DNA from: Taudactylus pleione
Lineage: Eukaryota > Chordata > Amphibia > Anura > Myobatrachidae
Direction: 5' to 3'
Assembly (NCBI GenBank): GCA_031769625.1
Contig: JAUIMM010000719.1
Coordinates: 186,001 to 250,000, forward strand
DNA: 64,000 nucleotides
Positions 47,348 through 57,017 of this stretch are shown here, in pieces. The position numbers were made by a program, and so were the translations under genes. The notes under the pieces are model-generated. The model was given only the letters and a program-made list of their open reading frames with translations. It made no database searches and was not told where the DNA came from. The first letter of the stretch is position 1. Every line of letters starts with the position of its first letter.

Positions 47348-48583
47348 TCAATCTTTATCTCTCGCTGTTACCCTTGCATGTTGAATAATATCTCTGGGGT
47401 AGCCATGTTCTAAAAATCTCTGATTATAAATTTCAGATTGTTGATCAAATCGTTCAATAGTGTTACAGTTTCTACGAAGCCGAACAAATTGGGATGCTGG
47501 TATATTTCTCTTCCATTTATGGAAGTGACAACTGGAAAATTCCAGATAGCTGTTACAATCAACTTTCTTAAAAAATGTGTATGTTTCAATTTCCTTTGTT
47601 TTCTCAAAGTTAGTGGTGTCTAGTACCAGATCTAAAAATTCAATCTTACTGTCATTATAAGTGGAGGTGAACTGTAGATTAAACTCGTTCACGTTAATAT
47701 CTTTCATAAACTCCTCAAACTCTGTTTTATCACCACTCCAAACCATCCGAATATCATCTATAAATCTTTTAAATAAAATAACAGACTTAAAACCCTTCTT
47801 ATCAACCAAGGTTTTTTCCCATACACCCATATATAGGTTCGCTAGGCTCGGTGCGCAGATCGTGCCCATCGCTGTCCCGCACGTTTGCAGGAACCAGTCC
47901 TCTAGGAACGTAAAATAATTGTGTTTTAACACAAAGTTCAAACAATCACATATAAAATCTGCCAATTCCAACCGAATATCAGGATCATCCTTCAAACACT
48001 CCCTGACACTTTCAATTCCCTTATCATGGGGGATGGCCGTGTACAGAGACTGTACATCTATCGTACACCATTTAAAGTCTAATTTCCATGTTAAACCATT
48101 AATTATCTGCAAAACATGGGTTGAATCTTGTATGTATGATGTAAGCTTTGAAACATACTTCTTGATATATGTGTCTACATACTCTGACACCCTAGAGGTA
48201 AGGGACCCAATCCCAGAAATGATGGGACGTCCGGGCGGTTTTGTACTATTCTTATGAATTTTCAGAATCTGATACAATGTAGCAATTCTTGGTGTTTCAT
48301 TTAGTAGATATTTATATTCATCTTTAGTAATACATTTGTCACTTAAACCTCTTTTCAAGAGAATTCTTAGATCATCTAAGTACATCATAGTAGGATTCCC
48401 CTCCAATCTCTTATAAGACAACGGATCACTTAACAGTCTAACAGATTCATCCACATAATATTCTCGATCTAAAATTACAATCCCACCCCCCTTGTCAGCA
48501 CTCTTGATGACTATATTTTTGTTGTTCTCAAGATCCCTTAGAGCTTGGAATTCATTTTTATTCAAATTCATATTTTTCATCAT
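47348..48583 (-). pseudogene. Penelope-like reverse transcriptase, long open segment
   Basis: A 411-codon open frame covering most of the reverse transcriptase. Visible motifs are SADKGGGIVILD (N-terminal, typical of this class), PGRPIISG, the aspartate-bearing WCTIDVQSLYTAIPH, CGTAMGTICAPSLANLYMG and the catalytic FKRFIDDIRMVW. The two catalytic aspartates and the class-typical FIDD box are intact. A TGA ends this segment, but the same frame continues downstream, so the stop looks like a late mutation. The uninterrupted length suggests relatively recent activity. The rest of the gene carries several breaks. Confidence 0.9.
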
Positions 48584-48920
48584 TGTACCTCCTCCTTTAA
48601 TTTTATCTATTTAATTTTTTACCATTTGGGAGAACATTTCTATGTATGGTCCTTTCGACTCTATAGGGTAGTAAGTGGATTTTACTTTAAGGCCAGAAGT
48701 TACATTATTTGTTCCCAATTTTTTATTGGAGCCTCTCCTTTTTTTATAAAGTGCCGCTTGAGGGTTAAATTCCTTATATAAAGGTTTAGATCAATATAAA
48801 AATATATCTTATTTAGTGGACAGGATGGTGCAAATGTTAGGCCTTTTTGGAGTACCTGTTTTTCTATCGGTTTTAAAACCTCTTTAGACAGATTAAAAAT
48901 ACCAACTTGTGGAGTTTCCT

Positions 48921-49883
48921 CTATAAGAATCTTTTCTTTGGTGCTCTTTTTGGTAATTCCCTTTCCTCTACATCCTCTATACGTCTTTTTTGACTCAGAG
49001 AGGTGTTGATACCATTTCCTGTTTCCCTGTGTTTTACATATTTTGGATGGTCTAAAAAAACCTGGTTTTCGTTTTCACGATCATCATTATAAGATTTTAA
49101 TCTGCTATAGCGATTTTCATGTATATAGCCTTTCATAGTGTCCATATTCCCATCTCTTTTAATTGAGGGGATTCTCTGTGTCCTTTTAAATGGTATCTGA
49201 TTCCACACAAACGGATTTTTGTTTTTATACATAGTTTGAGAGTACCTGTTCCCATGCTGTACATGGTGTTCCTCCCTTTTCTTCCATTTATTTGAGGTGG
49301 ACATTTTCCTACCTTGATATGGTAATTGAGCCCTCATTATTTGTGGTACATTAGTGTTTTGTTTGACTTTATTGGTTTTTCTTACTGTATACCAGTTTCT
49401 CACCTCATTATTTAAATAATCATTTTTATCACGTTGAAATTTTTTAGATTTTATATCTATAATTTTCTCCTCTATATTGGAGACCTTTCTCTCAATGTCC
49501 TCTTTATATTTAATAAATTGTTCTTCTTGCTTAATCCCTGTATATCATTTTCTAAAATGTTTAAATCTTTATCAATTTCTCTTAAAACCTTTTTTTTTTT
49601 CAAAAATTAGTAATCTCATTAATTCAAACGAACATTCATCTAGGATTCGCCACCATTCTTTCATAAATTTGGGGTTATCCAGATTTGTAGTGGGATTCTT
49701 TGTTAACCTAAGGCCTCTTGGAATCCTACCACATTTTAGATAATTCTCAAGGCCCATAATGTCCCAGCAGGTTTTTGTCTCCTTAATTAGGGGACTTTCC
49801 AATTTTTTCATAGAATCATCCTCCCTGCATGGAGACTCAAAATTAATACCTTGATTGCTAGAAATATTATCAATTCTCCTCAA
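48921..49883 (-). pseudogene. N-terminal coding remnants of the Penelope-like element
   Basis: Two open pieces (49572-49883, 103 codons; 48921-49403, 160 codons) lie upstream of the reverse transcriptase. They are rich in Lys, Arg, Asn and Glu with no motif I recognise. Their position suits the variable N-terminal region of Penelope-like proteins. Frameshifts separate them from each other and from 48583. Confidence 0.6.
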
Positions 49884-50505
49884 AAATCCTTAGACATTCC
49901 TTTGATCGTTTTGATCTTAGGTCACTATTTCTGAACATTTTGTTTGATTAAATCGCAATGTCTACTACAGCAAATTTTAAAATATAACACCACAACATAT
50001 ATTTAAAATACTTATGAATCAGCAGCACCCCTCTGTTTGAATCCCTAGAGTAGATAATAGATATATTTCAGAGGATGCGCATAAAACATGTGCTATATTG
50101 TGAACAATAAATCTCACTTGAGTCCAGCAATAAAAACTGAAAATGTCAGTATCCACTTTTCTTTAAATTACACACCAGGTCCTAGTTCATTAGTGTGAGG
50201 ACCGCAGCTCTCCTTAAATATAAGACCGGATCCTTGGGTTTTTATTCATGTAATTTAATGTCCCTTGAAATATAGGTTTTGTAAAAAATGATGTGTTTGT
50301 ATATTGATCGCTGTATATCAAGAATATGTTCAGGAACAAAAGAGATGTTCTATGTAAGACATGTGTGGACTGGTGCCCAATTACAGTCTCTCCAAAAAAT
50401 CCTTCTTATATTTAGAATGGACACGATTATTTTAGTGTTGAGAAAGGTGTGGATGAAAATCCCCACACTGATTGGCTGATCTGCCGTTTATTAAGGAACT
50501 TACTG

Positions 50506-50570
50506 CGTCACGAAGCCCAGCCCTCTGATGAAGTCTATGACGAAATGCGTTAGGGCGGGGCTTTGTGACG
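50506..50570 (+). ncRNA. Hammerhead-ribozyme-like motif in the right terminal repeat
   Basis: The core CTGATGA (50525-50531) and GAAA (50542-50545) surround a small stem GTC-TAT-GAC. Outer arms 50506-50524 and 50552-50570 pair over 19 positions with one G-U and one A-G mismatch (stem I). Stem III is a tiny TGCGT loop closed by A-U, leaving U as the nucleotide at the cleavage position. A very short stem III is the known form in Penelope-like elements. One extra A lies between the core and stem II. Read on the + strand, antisense to the reverse transcriptase. Confidence 0.65.
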
Positions 50571-50868
50571 TGCACGGAACTGATCCCCGGCATCCCTGGC
50601 AGCGTGTCCAGGACTGACGTGGTCCGACCTGCGGCGGCCTGTTCCCAGTGTCTAGCGGCGGGGTGAGTGTACCCGACGGATCCTGGCAGCGCGAGTTGGA
50701 GATTGTCCGGTGGAGTATGCTTATTTACACCACGTGGTAACCAGCCCACACTGTTTTTTATCTGGTACGAGCAGTACCTTATCAGATGTATGCTTGATAA
50801 CTATCTATGAGTGATATTAAAGAGTGTTTTTTATCTGCACCATGGAGCGCTCTCTTTCCATTATATTT

Positions 50869-50904
<36 letters not shown>
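50869..50904. repeat. (TA)n microsatellite bordering the Penelope-like element
   Basis: About 36 bp of TA immediately right of the inverted terminal segment. A similar tract borders the left end. Confidence 0.9.
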
Positions 50905-50907
<3 letters not shown>

Positions 50908-51390
50908 ATTCTTCATTCATATCAACAGCCATTTTCAAATAATTTACACTTACCTATTCAGTAATAAGGAAGCAGATATTACTCAGTTTTCAGTTTACAA
51001 TGACCCGGGCACAGGATCGTATATAAAGGTGATAAATATTAATACTGGTATCAGTAGTGGCTTACCTGTCAACTGTCCCGCATCCAGCGGGCCAGTCCCA
51101 TTTTTCGGTGCAAGCACACGGAATCTGTTCTCATGTGTACGGACTGCCTGGAGTGCGGGGCACGCCCCAGAGTGACAAAAATGGTGGTAATAGTGAGGCT
51201 CCTCCCCATTTCCAGAGGATCCACCCCTTTCTCCACAAGCAACACCCCCTTTTTGACCTGACCCGCCTTGGAATATTAAAATGTTGTTGCCCGCACACAG
51301 GACATTCTGGGGCATCAATTTTATTAAAGTGTGTAAAGTCATGCAGTAGGAAGATTATTACAGATCCCTGCTGCTGATCCCTTTCACTAA
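50905..51390. other. Intron 1 of gene 2, unassigned part
   Basis: The part 51,055-51,240 contains TGTCAACTGTCCCGCATCC and GGGGCACGCCCCAGAGTGAC, repeat-like but not assignable. No exon. Confidence 0.4.
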
Positions 51391-51977
51391 GAACCTGATT
51401 CAGACCCGCTCGCTAAGGCGCGTTCACGATATTTGCTCAGTGCGTATGCATATAATTCGCAGTGCGTGTGCGCAAGCTAGTCTTTGTGATCTGTTTTTGG
51501 TTGCTCATAATCCACTATCATGTCGCTGCTTTGAGTGACAGATTGCGCCGTTTGTGGGTGGTAACTGGGGAAAGTGCTTGTAAATGGGGGAGTGGTGTTG
51601 CGAACGCTGGCATGTCAGGCCGCCAAAATGTCGTTTAAAGGGCGTGCATAATTAGCAAAGTAGCGTCATTGTACACGTCACCTGCATGTATTTCAGCCAG
51701 CACTGATCGCTGTGCTTGCGGTGGGGAAAGGCAACCACAAGGGCTGCGAGCAGCTCCGATGGCTCACGATGGTCCTGATTAATCCTTCATTTCCCGGAGA
51801 TGACGTGTGTTGCGAGTGGCAAGGGGGTGTCTTCAGACACTTGCGAGCGCACTTTGCCGTAGCTCGCTAATACATAGTGGGCATCCTTACGCGATGCAGT
51901 GCCAGTGCTTAATATAAATGTCCAGCCCCTTTTTGCCAGCGAGTGATTGCATCTTACGGGTGGGTCTGAATGAGCTC
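51391..51977. mobile_element. Family B element, reverse orientation, copy 1 of an adjacent pair
   Basis: Starts GAACCTGATTCAGACCCGCT after CTAA and ends GGGTCTGAATGAGCTC before CTAA. It contains GGGCGTGCATAATTAGCAAA, the reverse complement of the family B core. Confidence 0.62.
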
Positions 51978-52060
51978 CTAAGGCCAAAGAAGTCACTGAT
52001 GCCTGCAAGCTGCAGGCTGTTATATTTATCACTGTTTCCTTCACTCCAAGGGAATTAAGA

Positions 52061-52612
52061 GGCCAATTCAGACTCACTCGTTAGGATGCGTTCGTAGTTT
52101 CGCACACAGCCAGCCGAAGTTTTCAATGTGCGCGTGCTCGATCCAGTCCATGCAATTGCGAAACGATCGCCCCTTAAGCATAGATGGCTCGCTAGACTGA
52201 GTGACAGGACAAGCCATTTGTAGGTGGCAACAGGGGATGGTCGATGGAAACTGGGGAGTGGTGGTGCGAACGCAGGCGTGTCTGAGCGTCTTAACGCCAT
52301 TTCCGAGGATTGCAGAATTATTATGAAGCATCATTGTACACGTCACTTGCTTGAATTTCACACTGAAGCACTCGCAGTGCTTGTGGTAGGGTATGGTCAA
52401 CCACAAGTGCTGCGTTCGCTTCTGATGATACTCGATGTTACCAATGGCTGCATACACTTCTTGGAGATGACTTGCAAAAGTGGGCATCTTAATACAGGCT
52501 AGAGGGCATCTAAATACATAGTGGGCATGCTAACGCTTTGCTGTGTGATCACGGGATTTGCATATTTTGGCTGTGTGTGAATGCATCTAGCGAGCGGGTC
52601 TGAATCGAGCCC
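52061..52612. mobile_element. Family B element, reverse orientation, copy 2 of an adjacent pair
   Basis: Starts GGCCAATTCAGACTCACTCG and ends GGGTCTGAATCGAGCCC before TAA. It shares CATTGTACACGTCAC and GGTGCGAACGCAGGCGTG-type phrases with 51391-51977. Confidence 0.62.
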
Positions 52613-54216
52613 TAAGTGTGACAAGTTATCTGTTTGTTGCAATATCCTAACTGGAGTGACACCAGGGGGCGCTGCAGGACAGATGGCCGTCTTTGCTCCC
52701 TCCTACCTGTTCTTGCAGTGTTCCCTACCTACTGCTGCTGGTGCCTTGAGCTCAGTTGTTGGAATGTTCTGGCTCCACTTGGGAAAGTGATGGGTAATAT
52801 TCCCCTTATGGAAACGTGAACAATGAGTGAGATTCACATCTAATAAACAGGCCTTCTCTCCCCCAACAAATCCCAATATTAAATTAACAGCATTCATATC
52901 TAATAAATACACCTACACCCCCCACCTTACTGCATAGAGCTCTAACATGTAAATTCATAAAATGTGCATTTAGTAGACAGGATTATTTGTCCCAGACCTT
53001 CAGTAAATTAATGACCCAAATTGGTCCCAATCCAGCCCCACGTCTACATTATAGCCCCCTAAATTGCGCCAAAATACTAAGTTAGTAGTAACATCATCCC
53101 ATAAATGAATTGATCCCCTACACCAAGACCCCAACAATAAATGAATAGCCCCAACCCTCCATTAAATTAACAGTCCCCAACCATACTACATTAAGAGACT
53201 GCACGACTTACCGGTTTTACATGTACTGTAGGTAATAGGGGAATTATCCCGACCCCAGAATGCAGAACGCTGGCCTGATGAGGTAAGTATGGACGCCCGT
53301 CCTCTTAGCCGCAAGGGGGAGAGTTAGCTTTATGGCACCTTGAGGGGGCTTAGTAGTAAAGTAGTAGAGTGATATAAATTGTGCTGACCTGTCATCCTTA
53401 GGGTCAGTTATATTGTGGTGGACAGGTTTGTGCATCTGTTTGTCCATATATTTACATTACATTGACCAAAAGTAATTTGATTTGGTGCTGGACCACCAAC
53501 CTGAGGCACCCCTGCAAGTGTCCCGAAACACCCAAGGGTGCCACGGCGCACAGTTTGGGAACCTCTGGGATACGCCCTTGTTGTCCCTACTGCCTGTGGA
53601 GAGAATGTAAGGAAGCAGATAGCATTGAGGGGGCAGCAGCCTGTGGATTGGACCTTTCTTTCCATACAATAGAGAGACAGTTACAGGTCTGTGCCGGGCA
53701 GCAGAAAAAAAATGAGGGTTGCCCAAAAACATGGTAACTTACACAAAAAGGGGCGCAACCCCCCGACCACATTGCTTTATTTATTGTGACTGGCAGAGGG
53801 CTCTGCAGCAGTGAACGGCTCACAACCTACTATGGTCCTCCAGGTATGCCCCCTATAGCTACTACCAACATGGACCTTTGGAGCAATCATTACCATAAGC
53901 CTAAAGAGAAGCCAGCTATGGTTATTGTGGTTATTGTGTAGTATATTTGGGACTTTCAGTACTACCACTGTTTCCACTGCCAACCAACTGGGAAACCAAC
54001 GTGGCCAATACCAAATATATTTCGTGCTTATTAAACAAAGTAAGAACTTTAATTAAATCACAATATAAAAATGAAAAAATGATTATTACTCAGTTTGCCC
54101 CGGATTATATTATAGTATACATCTGCATGGCACCAAATCATTTTGTAGGAATATCTCATTGAAATAAATGGGGACACTTGGACTTTCTCTGAGCTTGACA
54201 TCATTGTGTTTTGCAG
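52613..54216. other. Intron 1 of gene 2, right part
   Basis: No recognisable element. Frames of up to 91 codons at 53,457-53,737 on both strands have no domain. It ends in the acceptor of exon 2. Confidence 0.45.
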
Positions 54217-54465
54217 GGAAGACGAGAGTCATTGTATTGGTGGATGATGTGGAAAATGATGACCCAGAGGTAACGAGCCGGATTTTGAGAGAACAGCCAT
54301 CAATTGCTCAGTGGGCCGGGCTGTTAACGGTCTTAAATAAAGATGAGAAAGCCTCATTAGGCCGAGGGGCTGGCGGATGGACCTCAGGCTCCAGCTCATA
54401 TCATGGAAATGGGCAACTTACAATGAAGCAGAAGATAGAAAAGATGAAATTACAGATGAGAGAAG
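54217..54465 (+). CDS. Unrecognised membrane-anchored protein, coding exon 2
   Basis: Acceptor TTTTGCAG and donor AGAAG/GTAAGT are both phase 1. The exon encodes 83 codons plus a base. It opens with strand-like TRVIVLVDDV followed by an acidic turn (ENDDPE) and a helix-like segment (RILREQPSIAQWAGLLTVL). A Gly/Ser-rich linker (GRGAGGWTSGSSSYHGNG) comes next. It ends in a charged helix (KQKIEKMKLQMRE). The Rossmann-like alternation continues from exon 1. Open reading over the whole exon with exact phase agreement on both sides supports a real gene. Confidence 0.78.
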
Positions 54466-55508
54466 GTAAGTGCATTGCCTACTGTACACAGCTGGACTTT
54501 AAAGAGATAACTGAAAAGACAACATATACAATCAGCCCTCTACATGCACTGAGGCTTTATAGATTCTTTTAGATTAGCTTTTCACATAACGTCAGCCATC
54601 TTTGGGCAGCTAGGAATAGGTGGGAAACTGGCCATGTACTGGAGGAACATGCTCATTGTGCTCCTAAGAACTATTGTGTCACGTCATGTTTTAGACGGTA
54701 CTTAGTATATTGGCTGGCTGGCTCAGTGTTTATTGTGAGGGGCTCAGTGAAGCAGCTATGAAGGGGGCAATCAGGGCGCTATGCAGGGGGTAATGGAGAG
54801 GGCAATCAGAAAGTTATGTAAAGGCAATGAGATGCAATTGCAGGGATAATCAGATAAACCAAGCCTGCAGTTTTTTTTGCCACATCCATTTTGCCATTGC
54901 CGTAAGCTGGTAGAAATCCTGGGACCACTTGACTGTATTTGCCCCCCAGGCTAGAAGTTGCCAGCCAGACCCAGCCAGCACTAGAATAAAAGTAAATAAT
55001 GCTTTTTTTATTATCTTTTTTACACTAGAATAGTGGAATTAGACGTACCCAAACTGATGGTAAATTTAGGTGATGATGATGTTTCGCTAAATGCAGCACA
55101 AATTTTGTAATATATATTATATGTTATTTCTGTGACGTTATCTTTATTTTGTATTGCAGCACGACGATACAACTGGGTAAGTACTGTAGCTCCCATTGTG
55201 TGTCTCCAAAGTGTACGTACTGTATATCTATATATACTGTATATATTATTTCAGTGAATTGCACATTTCTTACCTGAAACTCACTTATACTTCACTATGC
55301 AGGACTCCAGAAAATATTTTCTGATCATCCTGGTTTGTCCTAATATTTAAAGTTTCTAATCACCTCTGATCAATGTCAGGCTGCCCCCATTAGCTGAAAT
55401 AATCACACGTTAGTCAATGCTTAGAGATAATCAGTGCCAAGTGTCAGCTTCAGGAGAATCCAGCTTGTGACCAGACTTTTGATATATTTTTCTTTCCTTG
55501 TTTTGCAG
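54466..55508. other. Introns 2 and 3 of gene 2
   Basis: Intron 2 (54466-55159) and intron 3 (55177-55508) have GT/AG borders and surround the 17-nt exon. No repeats beyond a short TATATA tract near 55,225. Confidence 0.6.
55160..55176 (+). CDS. Unrecognised membrane-anchored protein, 17-nt micro-exon 3
   Basis: Only 17 nt between acceptor TGTATTGCAG and donor TGG/GTAAGT. With the base carried from exon 2 it encodes six residues (ARRYNW) and restores phase 0. Inclusion is required for the phase of the final exon; skipping it would shift the frame. Confidence 0.62.
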
Positions 55509-55592
55509 CCAGTTTTGGTGTCAATCTTTGCAGTTTTTTTGGGCAGCGTTTTGCTCATCATTATAATTGTGTTTTCCACAAAACGTGGATAA
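55509..55592 (+). CDS. Unrecognised membrane-anchored protein, terminal exon 4
   Basis: Acceptor CTTGTTTTGCAG, phase 0, 27 codons and a TAA stop. It encodes one hydrophobic segment (PVLVSIFAVFLGSVLLIIII) followed by a short basic end (STKRG). This places the membrane anchor within five to eight residues of the C terminus, as in tail-anchored proteins, with the rest facing the cytosol. An AATAAA overlaps the stop (55591-55596); the transcript end is not otherwise determined. The complete coding sequence is 213 residues. Confidence 0.75.
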   Translation, partial: PVLVSIFAVFLGSVLLIIIIVFSTKRG

Positions 55593-56279
55593 TAAAAACG
55601 TGGACCACAGTTGGCTCGAGATGTTTTCACTCTTCAGATGAACCTTGATGGACAGAAGGACATCGGCCATTCTACAAGTGTGGATATTTTTTTCAGCCAG
55701 ACTATCAAATGATAACAATTGAATCCCATTTCTTAATGTACAGTGTTTGGGGGGTATATGTGACTCAGTGTTGCACAAGATGAGTCGGTGTGTTATGGTG
55801 CATACAGTATATTGAACATGGAAGTAGAGAAAAGAAAACGGGGTCTTCTTCTTAATCCATAATAATGTCTACTGCAATTACATAATAATGTATATATTCC
55901 TCTCTTAGGGTGGGTGCACATCTAAGTGACCGGCAATCGTGCCGATGCTCAGGGAATTTGCCTTCACCCTGGACATCGCATGATTACCGGTACACACTTA
56001 AAAGATTTAATGAATGACGAAACAATCACCGTTCCCACCTTTATTGATATGTACAGCCTCACATGCGATATTGTATGATCACACGAGGGGTGCCGAGAGA
56101 GGGGGGGGGAGCGGGTACAGATTACCTGGGCCCGGGCTTCCTGAGGGGCCTGGCGGGGGCCCGGGCTGGCGCCGCCCCCCCCCCCCAACCTCCCTCACAG
56201 CAGCCCAGCACACAGCGTGTACTGAGCTGCAGTGGGAGACAGCGTGTACTGAGCAGCAGCAGTCTCCTATGCCTGTGGG
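55593..56279. other. 3' flank of gene 2 and a GC-rich repeat
   Basis: Follows the stop. From 56,090 to 56,180 there is a GGGCCCGGGCTTCCTGAGGG repeat related in reverse complement to 43,670-43,800. Confidence 0.4.
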
Positions 56280-56694
56280 GGGGAGCGATCACACTGATCG
56301 TGCTGCGATTGCAGAGGATACTCAGACCCATGGCAGAGTGACTAACAGGAAGTGCCGTTTGTGGGTGGTGACGTGGGGGGAGAAGTCGGGCGAATGCAGG
56401 CGTGCCAGTGCGTTGGAATAACATTGCAGGGGTATGATTACATCAGCCACTGCGATACCATACGCAGCCTGAGGTCTGACCTCCCTTACCTGTGCGTATG
56501 GCTCCCATGTTACTCGATGTTACCGATTGTTTTGCTGTGTTGCCCTAGTATACGGATGTGAGTATGGGGAAGTGGACATCCTTATGTCAGGCTGCGATCG
56601 CAATGCGTATGCATACATTTACATATCACCGCTGATATTAGCAACTGCGCTGCGTGCGTATAAGCAGAATAGCGATCCTTGCTGAATCCGGCCC
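56280..56694. mobile_element. Family B element, reverse orientation
   Basis: Contains GTGCCGTTTGTGGGTGGTGA, GGCGAATGCAGGCGTGCCAG and ends CCTTGCTGAATCCGGCCC, the complement of the family start. Confidence 0.6.
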
Positions 56695-57017
56695 ACAGTG
56701 CGGAGCCCCTTGGGTACCACCCTAAAGCCTTATTAGGCATAAGGAAATACTCAATTATCTTAATTATACCAAAATCAACTATGTCATTAGTTTAGGGATC
56801 CCAACTTGAGTGAAATTATTTTTTCAAATGAAAAATATATATATATATATTTTTATAATTTTTAAAAAAACTGGGCACCTGTTCTCGGCTGGGTCACAAC
56901 GACCCTGTGTGGGGGTCCCTCTGTGTGTGGGACCTGCTTGTGTGCATGCAATAATTATTCATATGACAACAACAATATATTTTCCCCTAACAATAATCTC
57001 ACCATATTAATGCATAC

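Larger units (their letters stand above)
45784..50868 (-). mobile_element. Penelope-like retroelement (GIY-YIG type), nearly full length
   Basis: A 5.1-kb element transcribed from the minus strand. A direct repeat of about 175 bp (45784-45958 and 50057-50232, starting AGATATATTTCAGAGGATGC) lies near each end. Next to it, a segment of about 620 bp at 45977-46597 is repeated in inverted orientation at 50233-50868. The body carries in minus-strand order N-terminal remnants (49883 to 48921), a reverse transcriptase (48583 to 47348), a Cys-rich linker and a GIY-YIG endonuclease (46967 to 46632). Both outer flanks are (TA)n. Such direct-plus-inverted terminal organisation is known for Penelope-like elements. 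It sits antisense in intron 1 of gene 2. Confidence 0.9.
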
